A DNA stretch of 64,000 nt from positions 62,001 to 126,000 of the forward strand of contig VZSE01009372.1 in NCBI GenBank assembly GCA_013398275.1. The letters are read 5' to 3'. A program made the position numbers and the translations under genes. This stretch comes from Promerops cafer. Its lineage: Eukaryota; Chordata; Aves; Passeriformes; Nectariniidae. How positions within the stretch are numbered: the first letter of the stretch is position 1; each line of letters opens with the position of its first letter. The notes beneath the pieces were generated by a model. It saw only the letters and a program-made list of their open reading frames with translations. It did not search any database and had not been told where the DNA came from. Shown piece by piece: positions 9,636 to 22,014 of the stretch.

Positions 9636-12600
9636 CTGCCAGCCTCGTTGTCTCCCCTGCTGGCTCATCCAGCACAGGGTCACAGGCTGCTCCTGCACCT
9701 TTAATTCCATCTCCTGCTGCCAGGACTCTCAAACCCCACAGGCTGAGGCGAGGGCTTTGGCGCTGCCTTTGCCAGCCCTCTGCCTCCCGCTGTTTATTTC
9801 CCCTGGGTGATGAATCCATTTCCCAAGGAGATGGGTTTAGGAGCACATTCATTCCTCTGGCAGGAGGGAGGGTGGCCTGCCTTGCCTGCTGCCTTCTCTG
9901 CTCTCTCTCAAAGTGCCACCCTAAAAGCAGCAGGGAAGCTGAGGTTTCCTGACCAGGCCTGGCCTGGCGGTGTCCCTGGGCTCTGGGGATGGAAGGGGGA
10001 CTTGGCGGTGTCCCTGGGCTCTGGGGATGGAAGGGGGACTTGGGGAAGGTGCTGCTGCTCTTGTCACGGCGGTGCCCCCGTGTTCCCCTCCCCGGCTGCC
10101 TGTGCAGAGCTCCCAGGCCTGGGGCAGCCCCCAGGCTGACCCCCCTGTTTGGTAACTGCTCTGCTCTGCAATGGGAGCAGGACCAGAGCGGGTCTGCAGC
10201 CTCAGGGGAGCCCAGGGGGGACAGGCAGTGCCACTCCAGGCCCCCCGAGACCGTGTGTTGCAAGAGGAGCGTCCCTTTCAGGGCTGTTTTCACACTTTGC
10301 TTGGCTTCTCTGCTCCACGGCCACCTTGGCATCTCCTCCCTGTGCAAAAACCTCTTCCAGTGGGAAAGCTTGGCTGTCTCCAGACTCCAGCCCAGCAGCC
10401 CCAGCATTTCTCCCCCTTGTTATGCTTTCGTTGGAGCCCTTCTGAGAGCAAACACCAGCACTGATCTCTCTTGCTGGGGGCAGAGAGAGCATCTTGCAAT
10501 GAGCACCCAGCCTGGGCTGAGAGGATGCTTGGCTACACCCTCACATCAACACATTTCTGTGGGGCACCAGCTGCACCCACAGCGACCTGGAGATGCACCT
10601 GGAGATGCTTTTTGTCATATTCAGGACCTGGGCAGGAATGTTCCACCAGCACTGGCTCCTGGGAGATGCTGTTCCTACAGCAGACCCTGTGGAACAGCCT
10701 CTCTCCATTGTACCCTCGTGTTTGCCTGGTACAAACAAAGCCCAGCCAGCTCTGGTGGGGTTTAGGGACACAGCCTGGCTCTAGACAGAGCTGGAAACTG
10801 GAGTTTCCACAGCTTGGAAGGAGATTCTCTCTCCTGGAGTGTTGTAAGAGCAGCACACAACCCCCATCCCCCTGGATCTGGCAGCTGGAGTTGCTGTTTG
10901 TAAAGGTGCTGAATCAAGCACAGTATTCAAGGGGGCACTGAGATTTTTTAAACTTTCTCCATCATGAAAAAAAGTGGATTTTCTGCCTCTCCGTGCATGC
11001 AATTTCAGTTTTCCCATTTTCCCTACAGCAGGAGCATCCAGCTGAATTTCTGTGCAATATTGCCAGTGCCAGGGAGAGTGGATTGGGAAATATTCCCTTG
11101 TTTCCTGTCCCTGGTAAGGTCATTTTTGCACAAGTGCATATATAGATATATGTCTGTGTGTATATATCCATTATCTATATATAGCAATACGTAGAGCTGT
11201 ACATAAACAAGAAAATGTAAAGGGTTTGCTGTGCCAGATCAGTACAGAGATGAAGATCTGTATGTTCAAAACTCAGAGTATTTATTGCAGGTCCTATTGA
11301 CTGACGTGTTTAAATAAAGAGGATTTATGGTATTTATGCTCTAGTCAAGTGTCCTTGCTTAAAGCCATTTCCCCCGTATTTTCCAAGTGAATCCTTCAGG
11401 GCTCATTAAAGAAAACCAACACCTCAAGGAGCAGGGAACAAACGTAGTGTGGACAAAAATTCCCTTAATTTATCCCGAGCTTTCAGCCCTGGCAGTGGGG
11501 AGGGGGTTGTGGGTGCTCAGCACTCTCTGCTTTTCCCCTCTCCCATCAGGATCTGCAGACAGGGGTTAAAAACCCACCTGCCTCTCAGTTTGGACTGGCA
11601 GCAGAGGTGGCTCCTGTGCCCCCGTGGCAGCACTTGCAGCAGCTGGGAGGGTTTAATCCTCTGTTGCTGGTCACCAGTGCCAGCATCCCCTGGGGCTGGG
11701 AGGGAGCTGCAGCTTCCCCAGCTGAGGGCTTTGGGGCTGGGGCTGGAAGAAGGTGGTGAGCTGATTTGTGCTGCAGGAAGGGGCTGGCAGCAGCACAGTG
11801 TGGGGCACTCCTGCCTGCCCCAGGCTGCTTCATCTTGGGAAAGCTCATGGAGGTGTTTCTCTGGAGAGGTACCCAACCTCCTGGCTTCTGTTACCTGGTG
11901 TCCTGATGGCCCTCTTGCTTCAGGTGGGGCTGAGGAAAGAACACGAGTGATGCAAAGCAGGATGCCAGCCCAGAATGTTGCAATGAGAAGGATTTTGTGT
12001 CCTTTGTGCCACTTAAGCCCACGATGAAGCCTTGGCAGCAGAGGACATTGTGGCCAGCACATTTTGAGGCTTCTCGTTTCCAGAAACAACAGCAGGGAAT
12101 TGTGTAGGGAGAGATTGCACCAGCACTTCCTGCCAAGGTATAATAATTTGTGCTTTCAAGGGATAGAGAGCCCCAGCCATCGCTGAATGCAGGAGGAAAA
12201 ACCAGTCAGGCCTTCAGCATCTGTGGGGGAGCTGCCACCCACCTTCCCCTATTCCTGTCAAAACAGGACATTCCTAACAGGGAATATTTCACCTGGAAAG
12301 GTGCTTGGTCTTAAGAGGTGCTCAGAGCCAGTCCTTATTCCCCCTGAGGATCCCAGCAGCCCCTCCTGGCTCTGATCCTGCAGGAATGCCAAAGGAAAGG
12401 CCCTAGGGAGCCACAGTGGCCACTAACAGAGCCTGAGGGCTCACAGACACAATTCCACAGGCACAGAAGCCACAGCAAGGGGATCTCTCAGCCCTAAAAC
12501 CAGTCCCTCAGCGGCTCAGGGACTGAGCAGCCTCAGCCCAGGCCTGAGAAACGCATAAACAGCAAATGGCCTCTGGGGAGGCCCTGCCAAGTCCTTTTTC

Positions 12601-14914
12601 CCTCATGTAAATATTTTTTCCTCTTAAGTGTATGCGAGTGTGAAAAACCTCTCCTTAATCTTCTTTTTTTTCCTCCCTGGCTGAAGGAAATGCTTGTTCA
12701 TCCCTGGGTGGGAACAGCTTCATCTTGATATTTTGCAGCTGAAGCAAGAACCAGGCTGCTGAAAACATTTCTTAGCACCCCCAAAGCCATACTGGACTCA
12801 GATTAAATGGTGCCTGTCAGGACACGACCTCCTTGGTGGCTGTTGGGTGGAGGTCCCATGGGACAGAAAATTGTGAGGCAGCCTTGAAGAAGACTTCAGA
12901 AGCAGTGCAAAATATCCCTGGGGTTACAGGATTCCAAAGCCTGGAAGTCCCACCCTGTTGTATTGGGCACGTGAGTGGAAATGTGTGGCATTTTTTTTCC
13001 TGAGAAAAACTGGAGATCTGAATAAGTTTCTTGCTGTCTGGCCTTGAAATCAAATGTCTCAGTGGGAGCTGTGTGTATTTTCTGATAGTTGGTAATGAGA
13101 GGAAGTGTGTCTGCACACAGCAGAGCTGGTGGCAGCCCCGAAATATCTGTAGGGGAGCAGGGTGGGGGAAGTGGGTCAGTTCACGGGGGAATCTCACTGC
13201 TCAGAGGTTTCCTTGCTCTGCATTCCCCTCACCTGCTGGGAAGGGCTGGATCAGGCTGTCACCCCTCTGCTCCAGCCCCCTGCCAGCTGAGCTCTGTCCC
13301 GTGAGAAGCAGAAGTTGTTGCTGATGGTGGTTTTAGAGAGAAAAGTGTCGGCGCCGTGGCCAGCCTTGTGCAAGAGGACGATGCTGAGATAAACCTGTAT
13401 CAGCCTGGCCTGGTGCTGAGGCCTCAGCAGAACCCAAATCCTGCTCTGAGGCTCTGCCTTGACACAAGAGGGGCTCTCTCCTTTAGAGAGCCAAGCCAGG
13501 CTCATGAGCTGGGCTTCAGAGATGCACCAACAGCTTTAAAAAGAGACAAAAACTCTCTTTGGCTCAGCACCGAGGCAAAGGGGAGCTGCAGAGGGCGGGG
13601 AAAAGGGAAAGCACAACCGCAGGGAGAAGGTTTGTGACTCACAACAAGGAGGCCATTCCTCAGTGACACGGTTTGCACAGCTCCTTTAGAGCTCACACCG
13701 TGCTTCCCTGTCCCTCTGGGGCTCCCTGCTGCAGAGCAAGCCCCTTCCTAAAAGGGGATCCTCGGGATTCCTATTTATAGCAGGGAGAGTGCTCCAGGAG
13801 AGTCACCCAGCCCTGAATGAACATCCCCGCGAGCAGGGGGATGCATGGACAGGCTGTCCCAGCAGCCCCAGCCCCTCCTGCTGACATTTGCCAGGCTGGA
13901 AGGGACTGTGGCATCTCTGGTGACACAGGAGGTGGTGACACAGCCTGGCAGGGCCAGGAGGAGGCAGGGACAGCGACAGGCACAGGCTGCTCCAGCCCCT
14001 CCGTGGTGGGAAGCGTGCTCTGCCCAACAGGAAAGGTCACTGAGCAGAGCTGGGGGTGAGGAGCCTCCAGGGCAGAGCCAGCAGGGCTGGGACAGAGATT
14101 TTGAGGCAGGACTTGGGGGTGTTGGCCAGGACAGACAGAAACTGTGGCCAGGAGAGGCTGGAATGGTGGCCAGGAGAGACAGAATTAATTGAAGAAGGGG
14201 GGAAGGATTGTTGGTTCAAAGGGAAGCATGGGGCTCTGCAGGAGTGCAGGGTGAGCGATTCCTACCAGCCTGGAATGCCCCCCTGGACCTCGGAGGGACC
14301 CAGGATGGGTGCTGGCATTGCAGCTGCTCAGGTTTGGTCTCAAGCTGGGCTGGCTCCAACCCTCTGGTTTGCAAAGCTGTGCCAAAGGCTGCAGGGTGGG
14401 ATCTCAGTTTGCCACAGTTACGTGGCCCAGCTTTGGGAATTTTCCTTTCTATATGATTTAAAAGTCAATAAGCTCAGAGTGGATTCAGGGATGTTTTCTT
14501 TCAGTGCCCAAGAATTCCCTTTAGCACTCAAAACTTGGGAGGGGAAAGATAATAATAAAACTGGCCAACTCCTTTCGGACAGGTTTGGACAATTGCAGAT
14601 GTCTAACGAGGCTCCCATCAGCTCTGGCATGAAAGTCATAAACCCAGCACAGACTGGTGATGGGAAGAGAAGGAATCTATGGAGAATTGTTACATGCAAA
14701 GATGGAGGCAACCAAATAAAAGAGGCAAAGTAAAATGTAGCCCAAGGAGAGTGTAAAAAGATGGAGAAACAATGCAAGATGAGAAATCAGTCCTAGGAGG
14801 GAAAATGACTCGAGCACCAGTGGGAAACTCAGGAGGCTGGATCCCCTGGAAAGGGAGGGAGAAGGAAGGAATGGACTGCAGAAGGGGAAGCAGGGCTGGG
14901 GAATGCCATGAGAG
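9636..14914. other. Intergenic, no gene recognised
   Basis: About 5.3 kb with only short, overlapping open frames. Local features are a 38-bp direct duplication at 9966-10041 and a TA-rich patch at about 11139-11190. The remainder looks like unique intergenic sequence, and no RNA gene is visible. Confidence 0.5.
9966..10041. repeat. 38-bp tandem duplication
   Basis: Two adjacent, apparently identical 38-bp copies (9966-10003 and 10004-10041), beginning GGCGGTGTCCCTGGG. Confidence 0.95.
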
Positions 14915-15232
14915 CAGGGCCTGTGTGTCACTGCAGGGCCTGTGTCACTGCAGGGTCTCTGTGTCACTGCAGGGCCTGTGTGTCACTGCAGGGCCTGTGT
15001 CACTGCAGGGCCTATGTGTCACTGCAGGGCCTGTGTGTCACTGCAGAGCCTGTGTGTCACTGCAGGGTCTGTGTGTCACTGCAGGGTCTGTGTGTCAGGG
15101 CAGGGTCTGTGTGTCAGGGCAGGGTCTGTGTCACTGCAGGGTCTGTGTGTCACTGCAGGGTCTGTGTGTCAGGGCAGGGTCTGTGTCACTGCAGGGTCTG
15201 TGTGTCACTGCAGGGTCTCTGTGTCACTGCAC
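14915..15232. repeat. Minisatellite, 16-20-bp unit containing CACTGCAGGG
   Basis: About 16 tandem units of the type CTGTGTGTCACTGCAGGG, alternating with shorter (CTGTGTCACTGCAGGG) and CAGGGCAGGG variants. Three plus-strand frames are open through it and give Cys/Val/Gly-rich pseudo-peptides, so these are not genes. Confidence 0.93.
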
Positions 15233-16394
15233 CAGCCTGGCTGGTGCCTCTGCCCTCCCACGTTGGCCATTGCCCCGTCTGCTCCCGGAGCTCTGTGCAG
15301 ATGGTGGCTGCCTCTGGAATGAGCAGTAGCTTTGCTTCCTTCTCCAGCTCTGCTGGCTGCCAAGGCACGGCTGGGAGGGCGTGGAGCAGGCGTTCCTGCC
15401 ATTCTGGAGCCGGGGATGCCTTTGGAGTGAGTGTGTGACAGGTATGGAGACAAACCAGGACAGCCGCCCTGTCCCCTGCCTGCCCCTGCTCGGGGATGGC
15501 CTCGGCGACAAGGAGGTGGGAATGGGGAATCACAGAACCACTGAGGTTGGGAAGGGCCTCACAGAGAATCCAGCTCAACCTTTGACCACTTTGCCAGCCA
15601 GAAGAGTAGAGGGGGAAATGGGTTTTTCCCAGTTGAAGGGCTGTGGGAAGGGGTTGGGTGCCTGGGATGCTGCTGGGCTTCGGCATCAGCGTTGCTCCCA
15701 GGAGTTTTGCTAGTCTTAATTTGCTCTTTATTTGTCATCCTGAGGGCTTCACAATGCCAGCCAGGAGCTGTGGTTTGTTTGGAAGGGACGGGTCAGAGTT
15801 GTCACCTCTGCTGCTGTGTCCATCGTGCAGTTTCCCCGTGGTGACCAGGGCTGTGGCCGTGCCATTTCCAGTGCCCCTGGGAACACGAGCTGTCATTGCC
15901 ACTTTGCTGAGGTGGTTTGTCCATGGGCAGCCCCAGAGGATGAGTGGAGGGACCCAGAGCTCCCTGTGCCCCGGGGAATTCCAGACTTCCCACGGGGTGG
16001 GGAGCCGGGCAGGACCGTGGCAGTGTTAGGGATGTGAGCCATGGTCCAGATGTGCACGGGAGCTGTCCTGCTGTGCAGGGAGCCCTTGGAGCATGGACAT
16101 GTCTGTCCAGTGTCCGTGTCCACCCCTGAAATGCAGCTGCCTGGGTTCTGCAGTCCCCGGGCAGAGATTGTGCTGTTACTGACACACTCGGGACTTGGAA
16201 AGGCCGAAGTGTCCCTCCAGGCTTTGTGTGTGATTCCTCAAGAGCTCAGTCCTGCCTGAGGCTTTGGTCCGAGGGCCTTGTCGAGCGGCAGGAGGAGAGA
16301 AATGCAGCGTGAAGGTGTCACCCTGCTCTGTGGTGACAAACAGCAGGGCCCAGATTAGAAACCAGTCTGTGCCCTGGTGACTCACAGCCCAGCC
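15233..16394. other. Intergenic, with a small CR1 3' fragment
   Basis: No gene is recognised. 15519-15600 resembles the 3' end of CR1 in minus orientation (AATCACAGAACCACTGAGGT, then a GGGAAGGGCCTC-like stretch). The rest is unique intergenic sequence. Confidence 0.5.
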
Positions 16395-16483
16395 TGGTGC
16401 CACCTGCTACTGCTGCCTGCCAGGACCTGCCACTGCTGCCTGCCAGGACCTGCCACCGCCGCCTGCCAGGACCCTGCTGCCTG
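16395..16483. repeat. Short tandem repeat, about 23-bp unit, 3-4 copies
   Basis: Three near-identical 23-bp units based on ACCTGCCACTGCTGCCTGCC plus GG, followed by a degenerate copy. Confidence 0.85.
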
Positions 16484-16960
16484 CACGGGCACTGTCCCTG
16501 CTCACCCAGCAGCTGGGGGAGAGGATGCTTCCCAGTCACCACACACTGCCCGTCCTCGGCTTCCTCAGCAGGAATGAGCCCCAGCCCGATGCGGATGCCC
16601 CTGAGGATGACACCCTTCTCCTTCTTTGCCACTTTTGGGGGTGTCAGTGAGACAGCTGCCACGAGGCCTTCCAGATCACACAGGAGATGACACTCAGAGC
16701 TGGACCCCCAAAGGACAAGACACAATCCTTCGCTCCAAACGTGCACCCCTTGCCCGGCACTAGCAGAAAGCCATTTTCTGTGGTATTTTTTTAGTCTTGA
16801 GTAATCCTAACCTAAAAGTGACTGCAGCCGCTGCAAGCTTGTTCCATTCACCTTAAGTACCTGCTGAATTCTCTTCCTCCAGCCGCTGATGGAGCAGGTT
16901 TGTGTTTGCAGAGAACTTTCTTCCTTCCCCCTCCCCTCCGGTGTGATTCATCCGAGGGTG

Positions 16961-17071
16961 CCTCATTTCTCTGGGGCTGCCCCATTTCTCTGAGGCTGCC
17001 TCATTTCTCTGGGGCTGCCCCATTTCTCTGAGGCTGCCCCATTTCTCTGGCCCCATTTCTCGGGCAGCAGA
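16961..17071. repeat. Minisatellite, 19-bp unit, about 5-6 copies
   Basis: Tandem copies of a 19-bp unit CCCCATTTCTCTGAGGCTG with alternating GAGG/GGGG and CCCC/CCTC variants. The last copies are truncated. Confidence 0.9.
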
Positions 17072-19934
17072 GAAAGCGATTGCATCAATGCAAGTGGGGC
17101 CCGACGAGCCGCAGTTATGCAAATAATGGCAATTTCTGTACAAATGCTAATTCTAGGAACAGCCAAGCCAGGTCAGCGCTGGGGCTTTGACGAGGAAATC
17201 CCCTGTGGGTTTAGCCAGGAATTCCAATTCCTCTTTGTTACAATTAATAAGAGAAACTTGCGGAGTTCTGAAGGGTTTCTCTGCTCTGCTGCAGGCACAG
17301 GGATGGTTTATCCTGCTCAGAAGTTGCCTGGAAGTTTTTCAGGCTGTGTCTTTGCAGAAGGAAGGGGTGTCCACTTCTCCCCTGGAGAAAAGAGTCTGGG
17401 ACAAGCCAGAGGGACATCACCTCCTAAATCTGTGTCTCCTGCCCCTGCCCCACCCCGCTTCTCTGCACACCCCCATCCGCGGCTCCTTCAAAGGGTGGTG
17501 ATGGGAATAACGAGCACTTTGTTGTTAATAATAGACACAATTTCGAGATGAGCTGCTGAGAGATTCAAGGGCTGCTGGACTGGTTTTGGAGGTGAGAATA
17601 ATGGAGATGAATAAATGTGTGGAGCTGAATAAATCCCACCCGCTCCTCCTTTCATCTTCCTTACATGGAATTTGTTGAAGTTTGGCTTCCAGTCACTTAT
17701 GGGAAGCTCAGTGATCATTCCCACACCCCTCTCAGGGATTTCTGTGCATGGAAACCACTCTCTCATTGCACAGCACAGGCTTTTATTGGCCGCTTTATGT
17801 CATCCTGAGCCCTGCTCTGTCCTCCTGCCTTTGCAGTGAGCCCTGGAATCACAGGGCCAGGTGTGGAGGAACCAGACAATGTCACCCAGCTCTGTGGAAA
17901 GCTGGGGTCCTTCAGATTTCAGTGCTGTCATAACTGTGAAGCTGATGTAAAATAAAACACACCTGAAAATCTTCCGTATCAGACCCTCAGAGGGCTGTAG
18001 GTGAACTCCTTGAACACTCCTCTCATTCCTGCACAAGTCCTGGGACCACCCATTTTCAAATGAGGTTTCAGGTGACAGCTGAGCTTCTCAATCTTCCTAA
18101 ACAGGAGGGAAATTACAGTAAATAAGCGACCAGAATGAAAACCTTGTGTCCCCTTAGCATCCTGCCCCTGCCATTTCTGCACACTGCTGGACTTCTCCTT
18201 CTGCAAGGAGCTTCTGTCTCGTTTCCAGCCCCATCTCTGGGAGCCAGGAGGACAGGCTGGGCTTGCTGTTGTGGTGTGCAGCTGGGACTTGCCCTGGAAA
18301 GGGTGGATAAGGCAGCCCCAGCCTCCAGCAGTGCTGCTGCTGGCAGGGGCTCGGAGGAAGGGCTGCACCCATCAAGTGCAGCAGGTCACGGCGACTGAAA
18401 CCATGAGATCACCAGCAAGTCGAGCTCCACCCCGCAGGGAAATCTTTTTATATCTCCCTGGCAGATGCCAACCATTTGCTCAGTCCCTGCAGAAGGGGCT
18501 TGCCAGGGAGCAGAGCAGGAGAGCCTGTGAGCTGAGCTGCCATGGTGCCGTCACCGCTGGGAGCTGGGCTCTGGCAAAACAGGTTGTGTTTGCCCAGGTG
18601 TGATGGGTAGACACCCATGGGTGCTGGCCCTGCGTGTTGTGTCTGCCTGTGATACCATCAGCACCCCGCTGCCAGCCCAGCTCGGCTTTGAGGAGGGAAC
18701 CAAAGCTTGGTGTGAACCCAACCGTGCTGGAGCCTCTTCCACGCAGGTTCAGCCCTGTGAGCCCTGGGAGTGTTTACCAGGCCTTGGCACAACTCCTGTG
18801 CTCCACCCTTTGATGGGGTGGGAAGGATTGGGGGGAAAAAATCGGGATTTACTCTCACTGAGCAGCAGCTACTGCCGGGTGAGCGATTGCCCGAGGCGAT
18901 TGTGGGCATCCGATTTAAGCTCTGGAAACAGTGGGGATGTGTTGCACAAGAGGCCAGCTGGGGCTCTGTCCCTCTCCCTGCCCCGTGTAATTGTTCATTT
19001 CTGACCTGCGTGTCACTGATTTAATGGGATGAAAGATCCAGAAAACTCCTCAGGAGCAGCATCCTCCAAAATCCAGTGATTGAACCACGAGTGCAGGAAT
19101 TGCCACTTACGCTCCTCCAGGTTGAAATAAATGTGTTTGCTATGGGGTTCCTTCAGAGAAACAGGGTCAGTTTTAGTCCATGAAGTTCTGTGAGCAGGGG
19201 ATGGGAAGGAGAGCTGATGGATGCTGCACCCTGGGCAGAGAATTTCTGAGGGGCAGAACACGCTGCTCAGTCTTCAGAAGAAGGTTTTCTTCTTGTCCTC
19301 AGGTGGGAGACAGCAGCCATGAGCAGATGGAGAGGATACCTCTGTTTTTTGTGGTAGGAAGCAAACCCCTGGCTGAGCACTCATTTACCAGGCACTGTTG
19401 GACTTCCTAAAATAAAAATCCTTCTGCATTTCCCGCTGACGCCGAGATATTTTGCATAAAACAATCAAACTGACCACCCCAACTCCATTTACAACTTTTC
19501 CAAGAAATCCTTGGAGGAAATCAGAGTTCAGAGCTGAATTCCACAAGTGATGACGCCAAGTCTGGGGAAGGATTTTCACTGCTGGAATCCAAATGTCCGC
19601 AAATGCTAATTTCTTAAAATGTGGGGTGGTTTTGGTGTGGATCCCCTCCAGGCATTCACAGGCACCTGCTGATAATCCCACTTTGGTCAGATCCCATCTG
19701 GAGGATCGCTGTTTGCTATTTTCTTGTGAGGATTGGGTGGTGTCTCCATGTTTTTGACATTCCACGGCCTCCTGAGCTTGGCACACAGCAGTGCTCCTAC
19801 CTGTGTGTTCCACAGGACTGCAGGAACCGGGAGGGAGCTCTGGAGGTCATCCCAACATCCCACCAGGATCCCCTGCTCACAGCAGGGCCAGGGAGAGCAG
19901 CTTGCTCAGAGCTTTGTGCTTGCCTTGTGGCAGG
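17072..19934. other. Intergenic; possible conserved non-coding element near 17090-17280
   Basis: No gene is recognised. 17090-17280 is AT-balanced, non-repetitive and contains a perfect octamer (ATGCAAAT at about 17116) plus ATTAAT-like motifs. It reads more like a constrained regulatory element than neutral DNA, but conservation cannot be tested here. The rest is unremarkable. Confidence 0.45.
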
Positions 19935-20091
19935 AAATTCCATCCCAGATCTTCCTGTGTGAGGAGCCCAAAGGCAGGTGGAGAATTCAAAATTCCATCC
20001 CAGATCTTTGTGTGAGGAGCCCAAAGGCAGGTGGAGAATTCAAAATTCCATCCCAGATCTTCCTGTGTGAGGAGCCCAAAGGCAGGTGGAA
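19935..20091. repeat. Tandem triplication, 53-55-bp unit
   Basis: Three consecutive copies beginning AATTCCATCCCAGATCTT start at 19936, 19991 and 20044. Copy 2 lacks a TCC-type triplet relative to copies 1 and 3. High identity points to recent origin. Confidence 0.93.
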
Positions 20092-20299
20092 GAGGGAATC
20101 TGTTGTTCCTGCAGGGGGAAGGTTGTTGTGCTCATTGTTAACTTGTTTGGCTTGGGTTTAAGTCCTGTGTTAGTTGGAGTATCTGCAGAGGAAATTGGGT
20201 GTAAGCCAGGCTTAGGGACAAGTCTACACTCTGCTGGCATCACACCAAGAAAAGGAAATTACAGCGCCACAAACCAAGGGGAAGGCATTGCCTGCGTTG

Positions 20300-20475
20300 G
20301 TTTAGATTTGATATTGGGATAAAATCCTTCCCTGTGAGGGCTGCCCCATCCCTGGCCACGCTGGATGGGGCTTGGAGCAACCTGGGAAAATGGAATGTGT
20401 CCCTGCCATGGCAGGGGGGGAACTGGATGATTTTAAGGTCCCTTCCAGCCCCAGTCATTCCATGATTCTACCCCT
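20300..20475 (+). repeat. CR1 LINE 3'-end fragment
   Basis: Contains the CR1 3' non-coding signature: GATATTGGGATAAAATCCTT, a CTGGATGGGGCTTGGAGCAACC segment, GATGATTTTAAGGTCCCTTCC, and a terminal CATTCCATGATTCTA tail that identifies the element's 3' end. Confidence 0.88.
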
Positions 20476-21704
20476 GGTCCCAGCTCCCTCTGTTGGGAAC
20501 AACATTCAATCTGTTCAGTGATTGAAAAAACCCACAAGACCCAAAGCAAAAGGTGTCCTTCCACCTCCCCAAAATTGAACAAAAGAAAAAAGCCCTCAGA
20601 GAAGCTGGGACAAGGGAAGGAGAGGGAAATGGGATAACAGAGCTTTTAAAAGCCTGTTGCTTTGCAGCTGTTCCCATCCTGGCTGCTTTCCAGGGGTACT
20701 TGGATGATCCTCTGCCTGGGAAAAAAAAAAAAAAAAGAAGTCCTTCAAACCCATCATTTGATTGGGACATTATTTCTCAGCAAATGAAATGAAAATCCAG
20801 GTTTGGGCTTTAGGAATGGAACTGCACCAGTGTAGGAGCCAGGGATGTGCACTCAGGAAGATTTGAGTGGTATCCCAGTGCTGGGACATCCTTCAGGTGG
20901 GGTTAAGGGCACAGAGTACTTGGACCTTCAGAGAAGTTTGATACCACAGCCAGCAAGTGGATATGTGGAGTGGATTTGGTGCCTGGCTCGTGGGGAAAGC
21001 TGGACATGAGCTAGGCACTAACTGGGAATTTGTGTCCCAGTTTGGCTTTGTGGCACTGGGTGCTGGATCAAAAGCCCAGGATTGGCACAGCAAACTGGAA
21101 GGGATCAGATGGACTTTTTCCTTTCCTAGATAAAAGGGATCATAAACCAGACTAAACCTGGGATTGGGACACTCTGGGGTTTTTTTTATGCAACACCTTG
21201 GCTTCTTATGAGGCATTCAGAGGTTTTTCTTTTGCCTGTGCTGTGCAGAAGCACCTGATGGTTCCTCTCTGGTTGCTGTGCCCCGGGGTTCCTCTCTCAG
21301 CCTGCCCTTGGGGCAGATGCTGTTTAAATGCTCCGGGAGGAGCTGTTGGCAAATGGGGGATGACAGCTTGCAGAAACAGGATAAAATAGCAGGAGTTTCC
21401 AAGGAGAGGCAGGAAAGGAAAGGGGGGACAGTCTGGAGGTGAGCTGTGCCAGGCTTGACTGGGTTGTGAGACCCCCGTGGAGGTGCAGACTGTGCAGGGC
21501 AAGGCTGGCAGATTTTCCTGGCTCCTGGAGGGCTGGAGCAGGAAATTCTGTCTTGCTCTGCCCTCATTCCACCCTGAATCCTTGGATTGCCTGGGGAGGA
21601 GCTGCTCAGCTGCCTTGCAGAGAGCTCCATTTCCACGGACATCCAGCTCCCATGGAGGTTTCCACAGGGTACAGGGTTCAAATGGAGTGAAGCAAATACA
21701 AAAT
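20476..21704. other. Intergenic, no gene recognised
   Basis: Unique sequence with one poly-A run at about 20719-20737. Open frames are short and without similarity. Confidence 0.5.
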
Positions 21705-22014
21705 TTATGGAATCACAGATTCCCAGAATGGTCTGAGTTGGAAGGGACCTTAAACCTCCCCCAGTGCCACCCCTGCCACATCAGGGACACCTCCCACTGT
21801 CCCAGGCTGCTCCAGCCCCAGTGTCCAGCCTGGCCTTGGGCACTGCCAGGGATCCAGGGGCAGCCCCAGCTGCTCTGGGCACCCTGTGCCAGGGCCTGCC
21901 CACCCTCACAGGGAAGGATTTCTTCCCAAATCCCATCTAACCCTGCTCCCTTTCAGTTTGAAGCCATTCCCTGTGTCCTGTCACTGCTGTTCCTGCTGAT
22001 TTGCAAAACCACTT
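21705..22014 (-). repeat. CR1 LINE 3'-end fragment
   Basis: Reverse-oriented CR1 3' end. It starts with AATCACAGATTCCCAGAATG, continues with the TTGGAAGGGACCTTAAA block and runs into the TTCAGTTTGAAGCCATTCCC region upstream. About 300 bp are present; the rest is truncated at the 5' side, as is typical. Confidence 0.9.
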
